From positions 1 through 21,492 of the IMG/VR virus record IMGVR_UViG_3300044638_006042: DNA of 21,492 bases, one strand, 5' to 3'. This DNA is from a virus. Position 1 is the first letter of the stretch. Each line of letters begins with the position of its first letter. A program made the position numbers and the translations under genes. Below the pieces are notes generated by a model. That model was not told where the DNA came from, ran no database searches, and saw only the letters and a program-made list of their open reading frames with translations. Below, one piece after another: positions 1 to 7,339 of this stretch.

Positions 1-1510
1 TTGCCGTATTAGTTGGGGTAACTGTTTTTGTCGCAGTATTGGTTGGAGTTTCAGTATTTGTTGGCGTTATTGTTGGAGTTTTTGTCGCAGTATTGGTTGG
101 AGTTGCCGTATTTGTTGGCGTTGCTGTATTAGTTGGTGTTACTGTTTTTGTTGTAGTGTTTGTTGTAGTCACACTAGGAGTTAGTGTTGACGTTCTAGTA
201 TTAGTTACTGTGGCAGTAACGCTTGGAGTAATAGATGAAGTATTTGTTACTGTTGGAGTATTTGTTGGTGTAGCTGTTGGGGTTTTTGTATTAGTAGGAG
301 TAACTGTATTTGTTGGAGTTGGCGATGGTGGTATATAGTTATATACTCTTACATGACCGCTATCAATACCTCCCGCGTCGTTTAGTGGTGCTCCAATTGC
401 TAATACGCTACCATCGCTACTTAAACTAATACTACTACCACTTTCATCAAGACCAGCTTCGCCGTCTATATCATTGCCTAGTTGAGTCCATGAAGTTCCA
501 TTCCAAAAATATATTCTAACACTACCAACCGAAGTAATACCACTACTTCCACTATTCCGCGGTGCTCCAATTGCTAATATACTTCCATCACTACTTAAGC
601 TAACACTCCATCCACTACGAGTGCCATATGTTTCTCCAATTATATCGTTTCCTCTTTGAATCCAAGCAGTGCCATCCCAAAAGTAAACTCTAACATTACC
701 GGTATCAGCACCATTATTATCACTAAAAGCAGTTCCAATAGCTAATACGCTACCGTCACCATTTAAATCAACACTATCTCCACTCCGAACACTAAATATC
801 TCTCCGTCTATATCATTTCCTCGTTTAATCCAAGCAGTTCCATCCCAAAAGTAAACTCTAACACTTCCACTATCAGTACCATTACCATCATTTAGCTTTG
901 CTGCAATAGCTAATACGCTACCATTACTACTCAAACTAAGACTGCTACCGCTTTGATCGTTACTAGCTTCGCCGCCTATATTACTACCTAATTGAATCCA
1001 AGAAGTTCCATTCCAAGAATAAACTTTGGCGATACCATTATCAGTACGAGGACTAGTGTCCCCCATAGGTGCACCAATAGCTAATATGTTACCATTATCG
1101 CTTAAGCTAACGCTTTCACCACTTTGCCCTAAACTGTCTCCATTTATATCGCTTCCTTTCTGAATCCAAGAAGTTCCATCCCAAAAATAAACTCTAACAT
1201 GTCCGCTATTAGCACTATTACCATCGTTGTAAGGAGCCCCAATAGCTAATACGCTACCGTCACTACTTAAGCTAACACTAGTTCCGCTATAATCGTCAAA
1301 TGCTTCTCCGTTTATATCGCTACCTCTTTGAATCCAAGCAGTTCCATTCCAAGAATAAACTCTAACATGTCCGCTATTAGCACTATTACCATCGTTGTAA
1401 GGAGCCCCAATAGCTAATACGCTTCCGTCACTACTAAGACTTACACTCCATCCGCTACTATCATTAGCTGCTTCTCCATCAATGTCATTTCCTTTCTGAA
1501 CCCAACTCAT
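1..1510 (-). CDS. Seven-repeat beta-propeller protein with Pro/Thr-rich stalk (C-terminus beyond window)
   Basis: The frame is open from an ATG at 1510 to the window edge (503 codons, no stop), so the protein is C-terminally partial. The first ~390 residues hold seven repeats of about 56 residues, each with a core like [16 protein letters not shown], then [10 protein letters not shown] and WIQRGSDI. This looks like FG-GAP/integrin-type or related propeller blades. The N-terminal WVQKGNDI half-blade and the last HVRVYNY strand could close a seven-bladed ring. From about residue 393 the chain becomes PTPTNT/TATKT repeats, an extended and possibly glycosylated stalk. There is no signal peptide. 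The ATG overlaps the subtilisin stop (ATGA), implying translational coupling. Likely an extracellular or virion-surface binding protein such as a fibre, but this is inferred from architecture. Repeats at 1186-1255 and 1354-1423 are identical. Confidence 0.8.
   Translation of the reverse strand, partial: MSWVQKGNDIDGEAANDSSGWSVSLSSDGSVLAIGAPYNDGNSANSGHVRVYSWNGTAWIQRGSDINGEAFDDYSGTSVSLSSDGSVLAIGAPYNDGNSANSGHVRVYFWDGTSWIQKGSDINGDSLGQSGESVSLSDNGNILAIGAPMGDTSPRTDNGIAKVYSWNGTSWIQLGSNIGGEASNDQSGSSLSLSSNGSVLAIAAKLNDGNGTDSGSVRVYFWDGTAWIKRGNDIDGEIFSVRSGDSVDLNGDGSVLAIGTAFSDNNGADTGNVRVYFWDGTAWIQRGNDIIGETYGTRSGWSVSLSSDGSILAIGAPRNSGSSGITSVGSVRIYFWNGTSWTQLGNDIDGEAGLDESGSSISLSSDGSVLAIGAPLNDAGGIDSGHVRVYNYIPPSPTPTNTVTPTNTKTPTATPTNTPTVTNTSSITPSVTATVTNTRTSTLTPSVTTTNTTTKTVTPTNTATPTNTATPTNTATKTPTITPTNTETPTNTATKTVTPTNTA
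1186..1423. repeat. 70-bp perfect direct repeat within the propeller gene
   Basis: Bases 1186-1255 and 1354-1423 are identical by eye, with a period of 168 bp, exactly 56 codons. They encode the same part of two neighbouring blades. The other blades match only at protein level, so this pair looks like a recent in-frame duplication or gene conversion. Confidence 0.85.
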
Positions 1511-2433
1511 AAGTTCACCTTGATAATCCCATACCCTTGGTATTTACGTTGTTTATATGTTGGGTTTGTTAATTCTATTGTCATGGTCGATAAAACTCGT
1601 AAATAATCGTCAATATTATTTAATTGATATTTATTTGTTCTTCTATTATATGCCAATAATAATGCTGCACATCCAGTAACATAAGGATTACTCATACTAG
1701 TACCACTCATAATAGCATAACCATTATTTGGAGCCAAACTAAAAATATTATGTCCTGGAGCAAGAAAATCCAATGATTCTCCAGCACAACTAAATTTTGT
1801 TCTTTCAAAGTTTTCATCTATAGCTCCAGTAGATATAACTTCTTTATATTTTGCAGGATACATAACGTCCACATTTTCTCCACTGTTTCCGGCAGCAGCA
1901 AAAACTATACACTTTTTAGACAATGCATATTCTATAGCTTTTAGTAGTTCGTTCGATTGGTTGGGGGATCCTAAACTCATAGTAATAAAATCAGCACCAT
2001 TATCAGCACTCCAAATAATTCCATTAACAACAGAGTCTAAAGAACCTTGTCCTTTAGCTCCCAACGCTTTAATTGGCATAATTTTAGCTCTTGGTGCCAC
2101 ACCCACCATACCTAATCCATTGTTCTCTGCCCCTATGGTTCCACACACATGACTACCATGCCCATTATCATCTTGAGGACTTTTATCATGATCTACAAAA
2201 TTTCTACCATCTACTAAATTATTCTTAATATCACTATGATTTAAATCACATCCAGTATCCACAACAGCAATTATAATATCTTCTCCTTGAGATTGTATCC
2301 ACTGTTGATCAATCCCTAATTTAGTGATTTCCCAGCCCAAAACTTGACCAGCACCAGGATTAAAGCCGTATACTTCTTTTTTAATATGTGGTAAAAGAGA
2401 GAATTCTTTTTTGCTTCTTTTTTTAAATAACAT
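1507..2433 (-). CDS. Intracellular-subtilisin-like serine protease (peptidase S8)
   Basis: 308 residues with the complete S8 triad: Asp59 in [13 protein letters not shown], His92 in [11 protein letters not shown] and Ser246 in [12 protein letters not shown], plus oxyanion Asn183 in AAAGNSG. No signal peptide is present; the N-terminus is Lys/Arg-rich. Residues 13-20 (LLPHIKKE) resemble the LIPY-type propeptide of Bacillus intracellular subtilisins, and DTGCD also matches that group. It is therefore expected to be a cytoplasmic peptide-bond hydrolase. The ATG overlaps the actin-like gene's stop (TAATG) and its own stop overlaps the propeller gene's ATG, so it is the central link of a coupled operon. 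Family is secure; the target is unknown. It might mature the propeller protein or other virion proteins, or act on host proteins. Confidence 0.93.
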   Translation of the reverse strand: MLFKKRSKKEFSLLPHIKKEVYGFNPGAGQVLGWEITKLGIDQQWIQSQGEDIIIAVVDTGCDLNHSDIKNNLVDGRNFVDHDKSPQDDNGHGSHVCGTIGAENNGLGMVGVAPRAKIMPIKALGAKGQGSLDSVVNGIIWSADNGADFITMSLGSPNQSNELLKAIEYALSKKCIVFAAAGNSGENVDVMYPAKYKEVISTGAIDENFERTKFSCAGESLDFLAPGHNIFSLAPNNGYAIMSGTSMSNPYVTGCAALLLAYNRRTNKYQLNNIDDYLRVLSTMTIELTNPTYKQRKYQGYGIIKVNL

Positions 2434-3434
2434 TACAACACCTTAGAAGCAACTAGACAACCTTTAGCAACGGCATATAGAGGATCAGTAGCATGTCTGA
2501 CCTCTTTTACTGCTAATGGAAAATTGTTTTCTGTTAATTTTTTAGAAAATTCTTCAACATATCCCTTGGCTTGAGATGTTCCACCAGCTACCACTATTGT
2601 TAGTGGATTTTTAAATTTGGGTAGTGCTTTATGTTTATTTAGAGCTATAGCTAAATTTTTAGTAGTATAATCTATTAGTCTTTCATAATAAGCAGAAACA
2701 GCGGCTAATACTGGATTATCAACTGGTTGCCCAATTGTAAATCCACCACCCTCTTTTTCAGCTTGAACAACACTATCAGTTTCCCCTGTTGCAACAGCGG
2801 TCATTCTATCTATCCAGTCACCAGATTTTGTCGTACTAAATACTACTGTTGGTTCGCCATTTAACATCACACACACGTTTGTCATACCTGCACCACAAGA
2901 TATTCCTATACCGGTATAATCTTCTTGCTCTAATTCAGCATAACATAAAGCTTCAGCTTCGTTAATAGCTTTTGCATCGTAGCCAGATTCTTTCAATATT
3001 GTTGTGACCACATCTTCATGATATCCAACATCAAAATCATCATCCTCTTGGTCAACTGGTTGTGCCGGTACACAGAATATCAATTTCTCATTAGGCTCAG
3101 AAGCCTGCCCCACGACCTCTTTTAAAATAAAAGCCAGTATACGCTTGGCATCTTTTTCTTTAGCTGAGACCACGCCACGATACATTGGTCTTTTTGCTGT
3201 ATCATTTCTTTCTATTGCTTTTTCTATAGCATCTTTACCTAATAAAATAAAAGATCCATCAGTATCTTTGATGAAAACCTTCCCAGCCAAACCCTTTTCT
3301 ATCATCTTGGTTGCCACGGGGGTTGTTGGTTTGATAATATAAAAAGCATCTCTAAAATCTTTATATACTATCTTGTTGTCTTTTTCTGATGACAATACAA
3401 TAAAACTTGTACCCACATCTAATCCAACTCCCAT
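2433..3434 (-). CDS. Actin/MreB/Hsp70-superfold ATPase-like protein
   Basis: 333 residues with the actin-fold order: phosphate-1 loop GVGLDVGTSFIVLSS at the N-terminus, a connect-like NEAEALCYAE near residue 160, a phosphate-2-like loop GIGISCGAGMTNVCVML near 175, and adenosine loop VVAGGTSQAKGYVEEF near 285. GKDAIEKAIE and the later CVPAQPVDQ resemble MreB-like proteins. The phosphate-2 motif has Ser where DxGGG families have the conserved Asp, so hydrolysis may be altered or lost. No membrane segment or signal peptide is visible. It lies 4 bp downstream of the trypsin-like gene and overlaps the subtilisin gene by one base. Possible roles are a filament-forming cytoskeletal protein, a segregation protein or a chaperone-like ATPase. 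The superfamily call is good; the specific family is not recognised. Confidence 0.78.
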   Translation of the reverse strand: MGVGLDVGTSFIVLSSEKDNKIVYKDFRDAFYIIKPTTPVATKMIEKGLAGKVFIKDTDGSFILLGKDAIEKAIERNDTAKRPMYRGVVSAKEKDAKRILAFILKEVVGQASEPNEKLIFCVPAQPVDQEDDDFDVGYHEDVVTTILKESGYDAKAINEAEALCYAELEQEDYTGIGISCGAGMTNVCVMLNGEPTVVFSTTKSGDWIDRMTAVATGETDSVVQAEKEGGGFTIGQPVDNPVLAAVSAYYERLIDYTTKNLAIALNKHKALPKFKNPLTIVVAGGTSQAKGYVEEFSKKLTENNFPLAVKEVRHATDPLYAVAKGCLVASKVL

Positions 3435-3438
3435 AATG

Positions 3439-4551
3439 TTAACCTTTCATATTTTTTAGTTTGCTTACTGAATTAGTAATATTTTCTTCTGATTTTTTAA
3501 TATCGCCTAATTGTTCGTATTTTTTTTCTAGATTATCTGTATTTATACTAACTACAATTTTTCTTGAATCAATATTGGCTAATTCTTGTTTTTCTATATC
3601 TACATTACGAGATACAGATTTCAAAGGGGTCTTGGAAATCAGCTGACTATTGGATGATAAACTTAACTTACACCATAGATATCCAACCAGAAAAAACGCT
3701 AAATTTATTCCTAAATATAAACTGGTCATTAAATAACTATAGTGTTCTGTTAGTAAATTTGTTTGAAATTTAATTACTTTTGATTCTTTATTTTCAGTAT
3801 CTTCATTGTGCATATTTTCTTCAATCCATTTAATATGCTGACTAATTCTAGTATGACCAGAACAATCGGTATATGTTGAATCTGTTTTTTTATCTATTGC
3901 CATAACACACGAATTAATACCGGCTAATTTTTGATCTATAAACAAGCCCCCGCCACTATCTCCACTAGCTATCAAAAACTCTAATTGTGTTCTTAGCTTA
4001 TCTTCTTTTTTTGACGGAGAACAGACTAATAAATCTCTATCTATTTCGTCAACAAAATTAGATCCCGCTCTTTTTTTGCCGTCAGAATGGGAATATCCTT
4101 TATTAAATGTTCCCGTAAACCCGTATCCAGCTATACTACAGAGTTTACCAACCTCATTAGGTTCAGTATATAAAGCAGGGAAAAAATCAAGATTTATTGC
4201 CTCTTCTGTATAACCTAAAGCTATATCATGCCAACCAAATTGCTTGTCTCCATATCCTGAATGAACAATAATTTTAGATAAACAATATTCTTTGTTATTA
4301 TCGTCTATAACTTTTGCAGATACGCAGTCATTGACTATATGTGCGGCAGTCAATACCCAGTGTTTATCAATAGCTACAGCAGTAGCAGCGTACAGACCAT
4401 CCTTGTTATCTCTGCCATATATTCTTAATACGTGCTTAAATTTACTGCCATACGCCAGATATTGATCGTCAGGGGTTGTTGGATCAATAGTTCCTGCTAA
4501 GATAGTTCCACAGAATATGGATACTAATAATAAGACTATGTTCTTTAACAT
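3439..4551 (-). CDS. Exported membrane-anchored trypsin-like serine protease (peptidase S1)
   Basis: 370 residues from the ATG at 4551, preferred over a GTG at 4587 because it gives a clean signal peptide (residues 1-20, basic start, hydrophobic core, ILAG end) and has AAGGA nine bases upstream. The S1 triad is complete: His71 in VLTAAH, Asp109 in WHDIALGY and Ser199 in ASGDSGGGLF. A second hydrophobic segment at about 272-297 should stop transfer and anchor the protein, followed by a ~70-residue polar, Lys/Glu-rich tail that would be cytoplasmic. The protease domain would thus sit outside the membrane and the tail inside, where it could contact the actin-like protein or subtilisin encoded next. 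First gene of the four-gene unit, after a 118-bp gap. Substrate unknown. Confidence 0.9.
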   Translation of the reverse strand: MLKNIVLLLVSIFCGTILAGTIDPTTPDDQYLAYGSKFKHVLRIYGRDNKDGLYAATAVAIDKHWVLTAAHIVNDCVSAKVIDDNNKEYCLSKIIVHSGYGDKQFGWHDIALGYTEEAINLDFFPALYTEPNEVGKLCSIAGYGFTGTFNKGYSHSDGKKRAGSNFVDEIDRDLLVCSPSKKEDKLRTQLEFLIASGDSGGGLFIDQKLAGINSCVMAIDKKTDSTYTDCSGHTRISQHIKWIEENMHNEDTENKESKVIKFQTNLLTEHYSYLMTSLYLGINLAFFLVGYLWCKLSLSSNSQLISKTPLKSVSRNVDIEKQELANIDSRKIVVSINTDNLEKKYEQLGDIKKSEENITNSVSKLKNMKG

Positions 4552-4669
4552 ATAGGAGGTTCCTTGAGAGTATACAATATAATACACTCATATAGGAATA
4601 TTCGTCCTATTTAAAGAGATCTCAAAGGACCGCTAAATCGACCAGACTACTAAGCTTTGAGCAACATTT
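4552..4669 (-). promoter_or_regulatory. Intergenic gap with possible promoter for the protease/actin-like operon
   Basis: An unusually long gap for this gene-dense region, lying between the HNH stop and the trypsin-like start. On the minus strand TTGAGA is followed 17 bp later by AATATT, a weak sigma70-like pair (roughly 4-5 of 6 matches each). A TTTAAATA element is also present. AAGGA precedes the ATG. This makes a separate transcription start plausible but not proven. Confidence 0.35.
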
Positions 4670-4984
4670 TTATTTATATGGTCTGTTTTTTATTTTGTCC
4701 AATATAATTTGACAATCATTTTCAACATTTGGATTCCAACTCTTAAAATCCATAAAATGACCAAATAATAAATGACAAGAATTAGCACACAGTGAAATTA
4801 GATTAGACGGTTCTAACTCTAGTTCTGGAGCGAGATGTACTGGTTCAATATGATGGACTTCTATATCCTTGTTCTTTCCGCAAGCCGCACAGGTATTATT
4901 CTTTTTGAGAAATTCTTTTCTAACAGTTTTCCATCTGCTAGAACGGATCGCATATCGTAATTCTTTACGAAAAATATTCAGCAT
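4670..4984 (-). CDS. HNH endonuclease, small
   Basis: 104 residues with a zinc-binding HNH core: Cys32-Cys35 (CAACG), His44-His45 (VHHIEPVH), Asn61 and Cys66 in SNLISLC, then Cys70-His71 and His76 in SCHLLFGH. The basic N-terminus (residues 1-30) would contact DNA. Proteins of this compact type are common in phages as stand-alone nicking or homing endonucleases. Its ATG overlaps the thioredoxin-like gene's stop (TAATG). DNA target unknown. It ends the upstream run before the 118-bp gap ahead of the protease operon. Confidence 0.85.
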   Translation of the reverse strand: MLNIFRKELRYAIRSSRWKTVRKEFLKKNNTCAACGKNKDIEVHHIEPVHLAPELELEPSNLISLCANSCHLLFGHFMDFKSWNPNVENDCQIILDKIKNRPYK

Positions 4985-5358
4985 TATTTAGAAATCCATT
5001 CTTTAAACTTCTCTTTTGAGTCATATCCAGTTATTCTTTTAGTTTCAACATTATTTTTATAGATCATATAGTCAGGTAATTGCCTAACTTTATATTCTTT
5101 AACCATATCTGGTCTATCGTTGAAATCAACATAACATACAATAAGATTCTCTACCAAACTTAGATCTTTATGAATATCATTTTTCATAACCAAACAAGCA
5201 GGACACCATTTTGCACCAAACACCAGTAGTATGTCTAATTTAATTTCTTTAGCTAGAATGAAAGCATCTTCTGGACTGTTTGTGAAAACAGGAGGGGTCG
5301 CAAAAACTGTCTGACTACTAATTAGTAGTGATAATATAAATATGAGAACCTTAACCAT
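4984..5358 (-). CDS. Exported thioredoxin-like protein
   Basis: 124 residues. An N-terminal signal peptide (residues 1-20, hydrophobic LIFILSLLISS core and TVFA end) precedes a thioredoxin fold with active site WCPAC (Cys52, Cys55) and a cis-proline-type RQLPDYMIY. The redox pair is intact, so it can exchange disulfides outside the cytoplasm. Phage thioredoxins are usually cytoplasmic, so the signal peptide is notable; candidate clients are exported cysteine-containing proteins such as the nearby trypsin-like protease. It starts 3 bp after the ruvB-like stop and is coupled to the HNH gene. Oxidase versus reductase activity cannot be told from the sequence. Confidence 0.85.
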   Translation of the reverse strand: MVKVLIFILSLLISSQTVFATPPVFTNSPEDAFILAKEIKLDILLVFGAKWCPACLVMKNDIHKDLSLVENLIVCYVDFNDRPDMVKEYKVRQLPDYMIYKNNVETKRITGYDSKEKFKEWISK

Positions 5359-5361
5359 GTA

Positions 5362-6255
5362 TTAGACATCTCCAAGAACTCTGCCTTTCTGTGTCCTAAT
5401 TACATACCCCATTCTAATTAAAAATGGCTCAATACTGTTTTCGATAGTTTCCATAGCAATACCAGTTAAAGAAGATATGCTTTTAAGACCCAATGGATTC
5501 ATTCTGTGCTTTTTCAAAACATCTAGATACATACGATCATACAAATCCAACCCTCTCTCATCAATACCCTGACTACTAAAAACCTTATCAATATCCACAG
5601 TAGAGTCTTTATAAAAAGATACAAAGCTCTTATACCACTGTAGTCTGGCATTTAAAATTCTTGGGGTTCCCTTGCTTCTTTTAGCAATTTCTAACAGATG
5701 TTCTGTTGAGATATTCAAACCAAGCTTATTAGCATTCGACTCTGCTAGTTTAGCTAAATCATCGGAGCTATAAAAAGACAAATGTTCTTTGATAGAGAAT
5801 CTATCATAAAACGGTTGACTTAAACTACCTCCGCTGGTAGTAGCACCAACCAAAGTAAATACTGGTAGTTCTATATTTTCTGGTTTATTTTCTATCACAA
5901 TACTCAGAACAAAATCTTCCATAACAGGATATAGAAATTCTTCCACAATCTTTGGTAGTCTATGAATCTCGTCAATAAATAGAACAGACCTTGGAGCTAT
6001 TCCCATTAAGTAAGGCAATAGATTTTTTATACTTCTAACATTAGCTCCGTTGACGGTATACAAATTCACGCCCATCTCCGTTGCTATGGCACTGGCTATG
6101 GTAGTCTTACCAAGGCCGGGAGGACCGTCTATTAAAACGTGAGGCATGACGGACGATGAATCTTTACAGCCCGCCACAACGATACGCAGACGGTCTACAA
6201 CCTCTGACTGACCGACAACATCATTAAAACAAGAAGGTCTAATAGCATTACTCAC
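5362..6255 (-). CDS. ruvB: RuvB-like Holliday-junction branch-migration helicase
   Basis: 297 residues, similar to bacterial RuvB along its length: IRPSCFNDVVGQ start, Walker A GPPGLGKT at 44-51, Walker B LFIDEIHRL at 92-100, LVGATT sensor 1, DRF with the probable arginine finger Arg152, sensor 2 GTPR at 196-199, and a C-terminal winged-helix domain ending EPFLIRMGYVIRTQKGR. It lacks the ~20 extra N-terminal and the last ~15 C-terminal residues of E. coli RuvB. GATTRAG of cellular RuvB is GATTSGG here, and the hairpin between Walker B and sensor 1 (which contacts RuvA in bacteria) is about four residues shorter. It overlaps by 8 bp the gene for a RuvA-domain-III-like protein. Likely a hexameric dsDNA motor in phage recombination. 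Confidence 0.92.
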   Translation of the reverse strand: MSNAIRPSCFNDVVGQSEVVDRLRIVVAGCKDSSSVMPHVLIDGPPGLGKTTIASAIATEMGVNLYTVNGANVRSIKNLLPYLMGIAPRSVLFIDEIHRLPKIVEEFLYPVMEDFVLSIVIENKPENIELPVFTLVGATTSGGSLSQPFYDRFSIKEHLSFYSSDDLAKLAESNANKLGLNISTEHLLEIAKRSKGTPRILNARLQWYKSFVSFYKDSTVDIDKVFSSQGIDERGLDLYDRMYLDVLKKHRMNPLGLKSISSLTGIAMETIENSIEPFLIRMGYVIRTQKGRVLGDV

Positions 6256-6685
6256 AATGATTTTCTCCCAATTTTGCTAGTGAATTCTTAACCAATAAAG
6301 CACAATCATCTGTTGGATTTTTTGAGAAAGTCGATCTGATTAAATTTTCTGACTCTGTTTTGGTAAATCCATAACCGACCAGTATTTTACAAGCTTTTGC
6401 TAAGAGTTCAACTCCGATTTCTTGTACTTCTACCTTTGGCTCTCTAGGTATCTGAGGCTGTTGTTGAATCTTATTAAGATCTGGACTATCTTCTTCGTAT
6501 ATTACCTTGATCTGTTTGATAGACCTAACAGTAAATACTGTGTCGCAGTCACAGACTACCTTGAATCCTTTTGTTTTAGCCTCTTTTATAGAAAGCCAGT
6601 GCTGAGATGAGCATTTTGGACAACTATAAATCAGGTTTATATCTGCGTCAATCGGTTTCAGGTTTTTCGTTTTGATTTTTATCAT
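6248..6685 (-). CDS. Zinc-ribbon protein with RuvA-domain-III-like C-terminus
   Basis: 145 residues. The N-terminal part has a four-cysteine zinc-ribbon candidate (Cys22, Cys25, Cys45, Cys47). A polar Pro/Gln-rich linker follows at about 68-88. Residues 93-140 resemble domain III of RuvA, the flexible RuvB-binding module: LAKACKILVGYGFTKTESEN matches the RuvA pattern A-x-x-x-L-x-x-x-G-Y/F-x-x-x-E-A/S, and CALLVKNSLAKLG matches its final helix. RuvA domains I and II, which form the tetramer and bind junctions, are absent. Its gene overlaps the ruvB-like gene by 8 bp, so a RuvB adaptor is the natural inference. GGAT/AAGGA precedes the ATG. The domain-III call is by eye; an unrelated small helical bundle remains possible. 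Confidence 0.62.
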   Translation of the reverse strand: MIKIKTKNLKPIDADINLIYSCPKCSSQHWLSIKEAKTKGFKVVCDCDTVFTVRSIKQIKVIYEEDSPDLNKIQQQPQIPREPKVEVQEIGVELLAKACKILVGYGFTKTESENLIRSTFSKNPTDDCALLVKNSLAKLGENHCE

Positions 6686-7085
6686 TATCCTTTATCCAAA
6701 ATACAAAGTCATTAGATTCACTATCGTAAGCTGTTTCTAATAATCCTTTATTAACCAAGTTATTAAGCATATTGCTAATCATTCTATTATTAAAACATTC
6801 TATCATTTCCATATATTTTTGATTAGTAATAAGAAATATTGTTTGTTTTGTTTTATTGTTTTTTCTCTCTTTTAAGAATTCTTTTGACATTATAACACAT
6901 TCTTCTTGTGTTAATACTGTGTTTAGTTCTTCGATTTCGGTTTTTGGTAAATCTTCCATAACTAGACTTAATTCGTCTGGTTGATTCTCATTGGTTTTAC
7001 CAAAGCTATTGAAGATTAAAACCCTAGTTGACTCTATAAACTTAGCAACATCAATTACTTGGAACCATTCTTTGTTATTTTTCAT
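6648..7085 (-). CDS. Hypothetical protein with winged-helix-like C-terminus
   Basis: 145 residues, family not recognised. The C-terminal half (MISNMLNNLVNKGLLETAYD and FVFWIKD) has the helix-turn-wing pattern of a small winged-helix domain. The middle is charged and probably helical (LTQEECVIMSKEFLKER). It ends in a Lys/Asn/Glu-rich tail overlapping the zinc-ribbon gene by 38 bp, and its ATG overlaps the upstream stop (TAATG). Its place in a recombination/replication cluster suggests a DNA-linked role, but nothing direct shows it. Confidence 0.7.
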   Translation of the reverse strand: MKNNKEWFQVIDVAKFIESTRVLIFNSFGKTNENQPDELSLVMEDLPKTEIEELNTVLTQEECVIMSKEFLKERKNNKTKQTIFLITNQKYMEMIECFNNRMISNMLNNLVNKGLLETAYDSESNDFVFWIKDNDKNQNEKPETD

Positions 7086-7330
7086 TATTTAAGTTCTGAT
7101 TGGCAGTTATTATGTTTGTCTACAAAAACTCTTTCAAATCCTAGTTCAGCTAAAATTGGCATCTTATGAAATGTAATAGTAAATCTTACATTGCCAGCAT
7201 CGTCTGTCATTTTTGTCCATTCTATTCTTTCTGATTTACTCATGTGAGTTGCAAGATCATAGGCTATAAAAGGAGTTTCCGTTAACGAACCAAGAGTCAT
7301 TGCTAAATATAAAAGTGCTGCTGGTAACAT
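7085..7330 (-). CDS. Small hypothetical protein, hydrophobic N-terminus
   Basis: 81 residues. The first ~18 residues are hydrophobic (LPAALLYLAMTLGS), possibly a signal peptide or membrane anchor but without a basic start. The rest is a soluble-looking alpha/beta segment (ERIEWTKMTDDAGNVRFTI). An AAGGAG Shine-Dalgarno lies five bases before the ATG. Stop and start overlap the downstream gene (TAATG). Family not recognised. Confidence 0.65.
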   Translation of the reverse strand: MLPAALLYLAMTLGSLTETPFIAYDLATHMSKSERIEWTKMTDDAGNVRFTITFHKMPILAELGFERVFVDKHNNCQSELK

Positions 7331-7339
7331 CCTTGCTCC

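Noticed and set aside
39-338. Plus-strand Val-rich open frame
   Set aside because: It is the exact complement of the Pro/Thr-repeat stalk on the minus strand; the Val/Gly pattern follows from that repeat and it has no Shine-Dalgarno site.
1-1510. Regular repeats considered as a CRISPR array
   Set aside because: The period is ~168 bp and codon-phased, repeats diverge at synonymous sites, and the frame stays open; this is a protein repeat.
4552-4587. GTG start at 4587 for the trypsin-like gene
   Set aside because: It adds 12 residues in front of a good signal peptide and lacks the AAGGA site that precedes the ATG at 4551.
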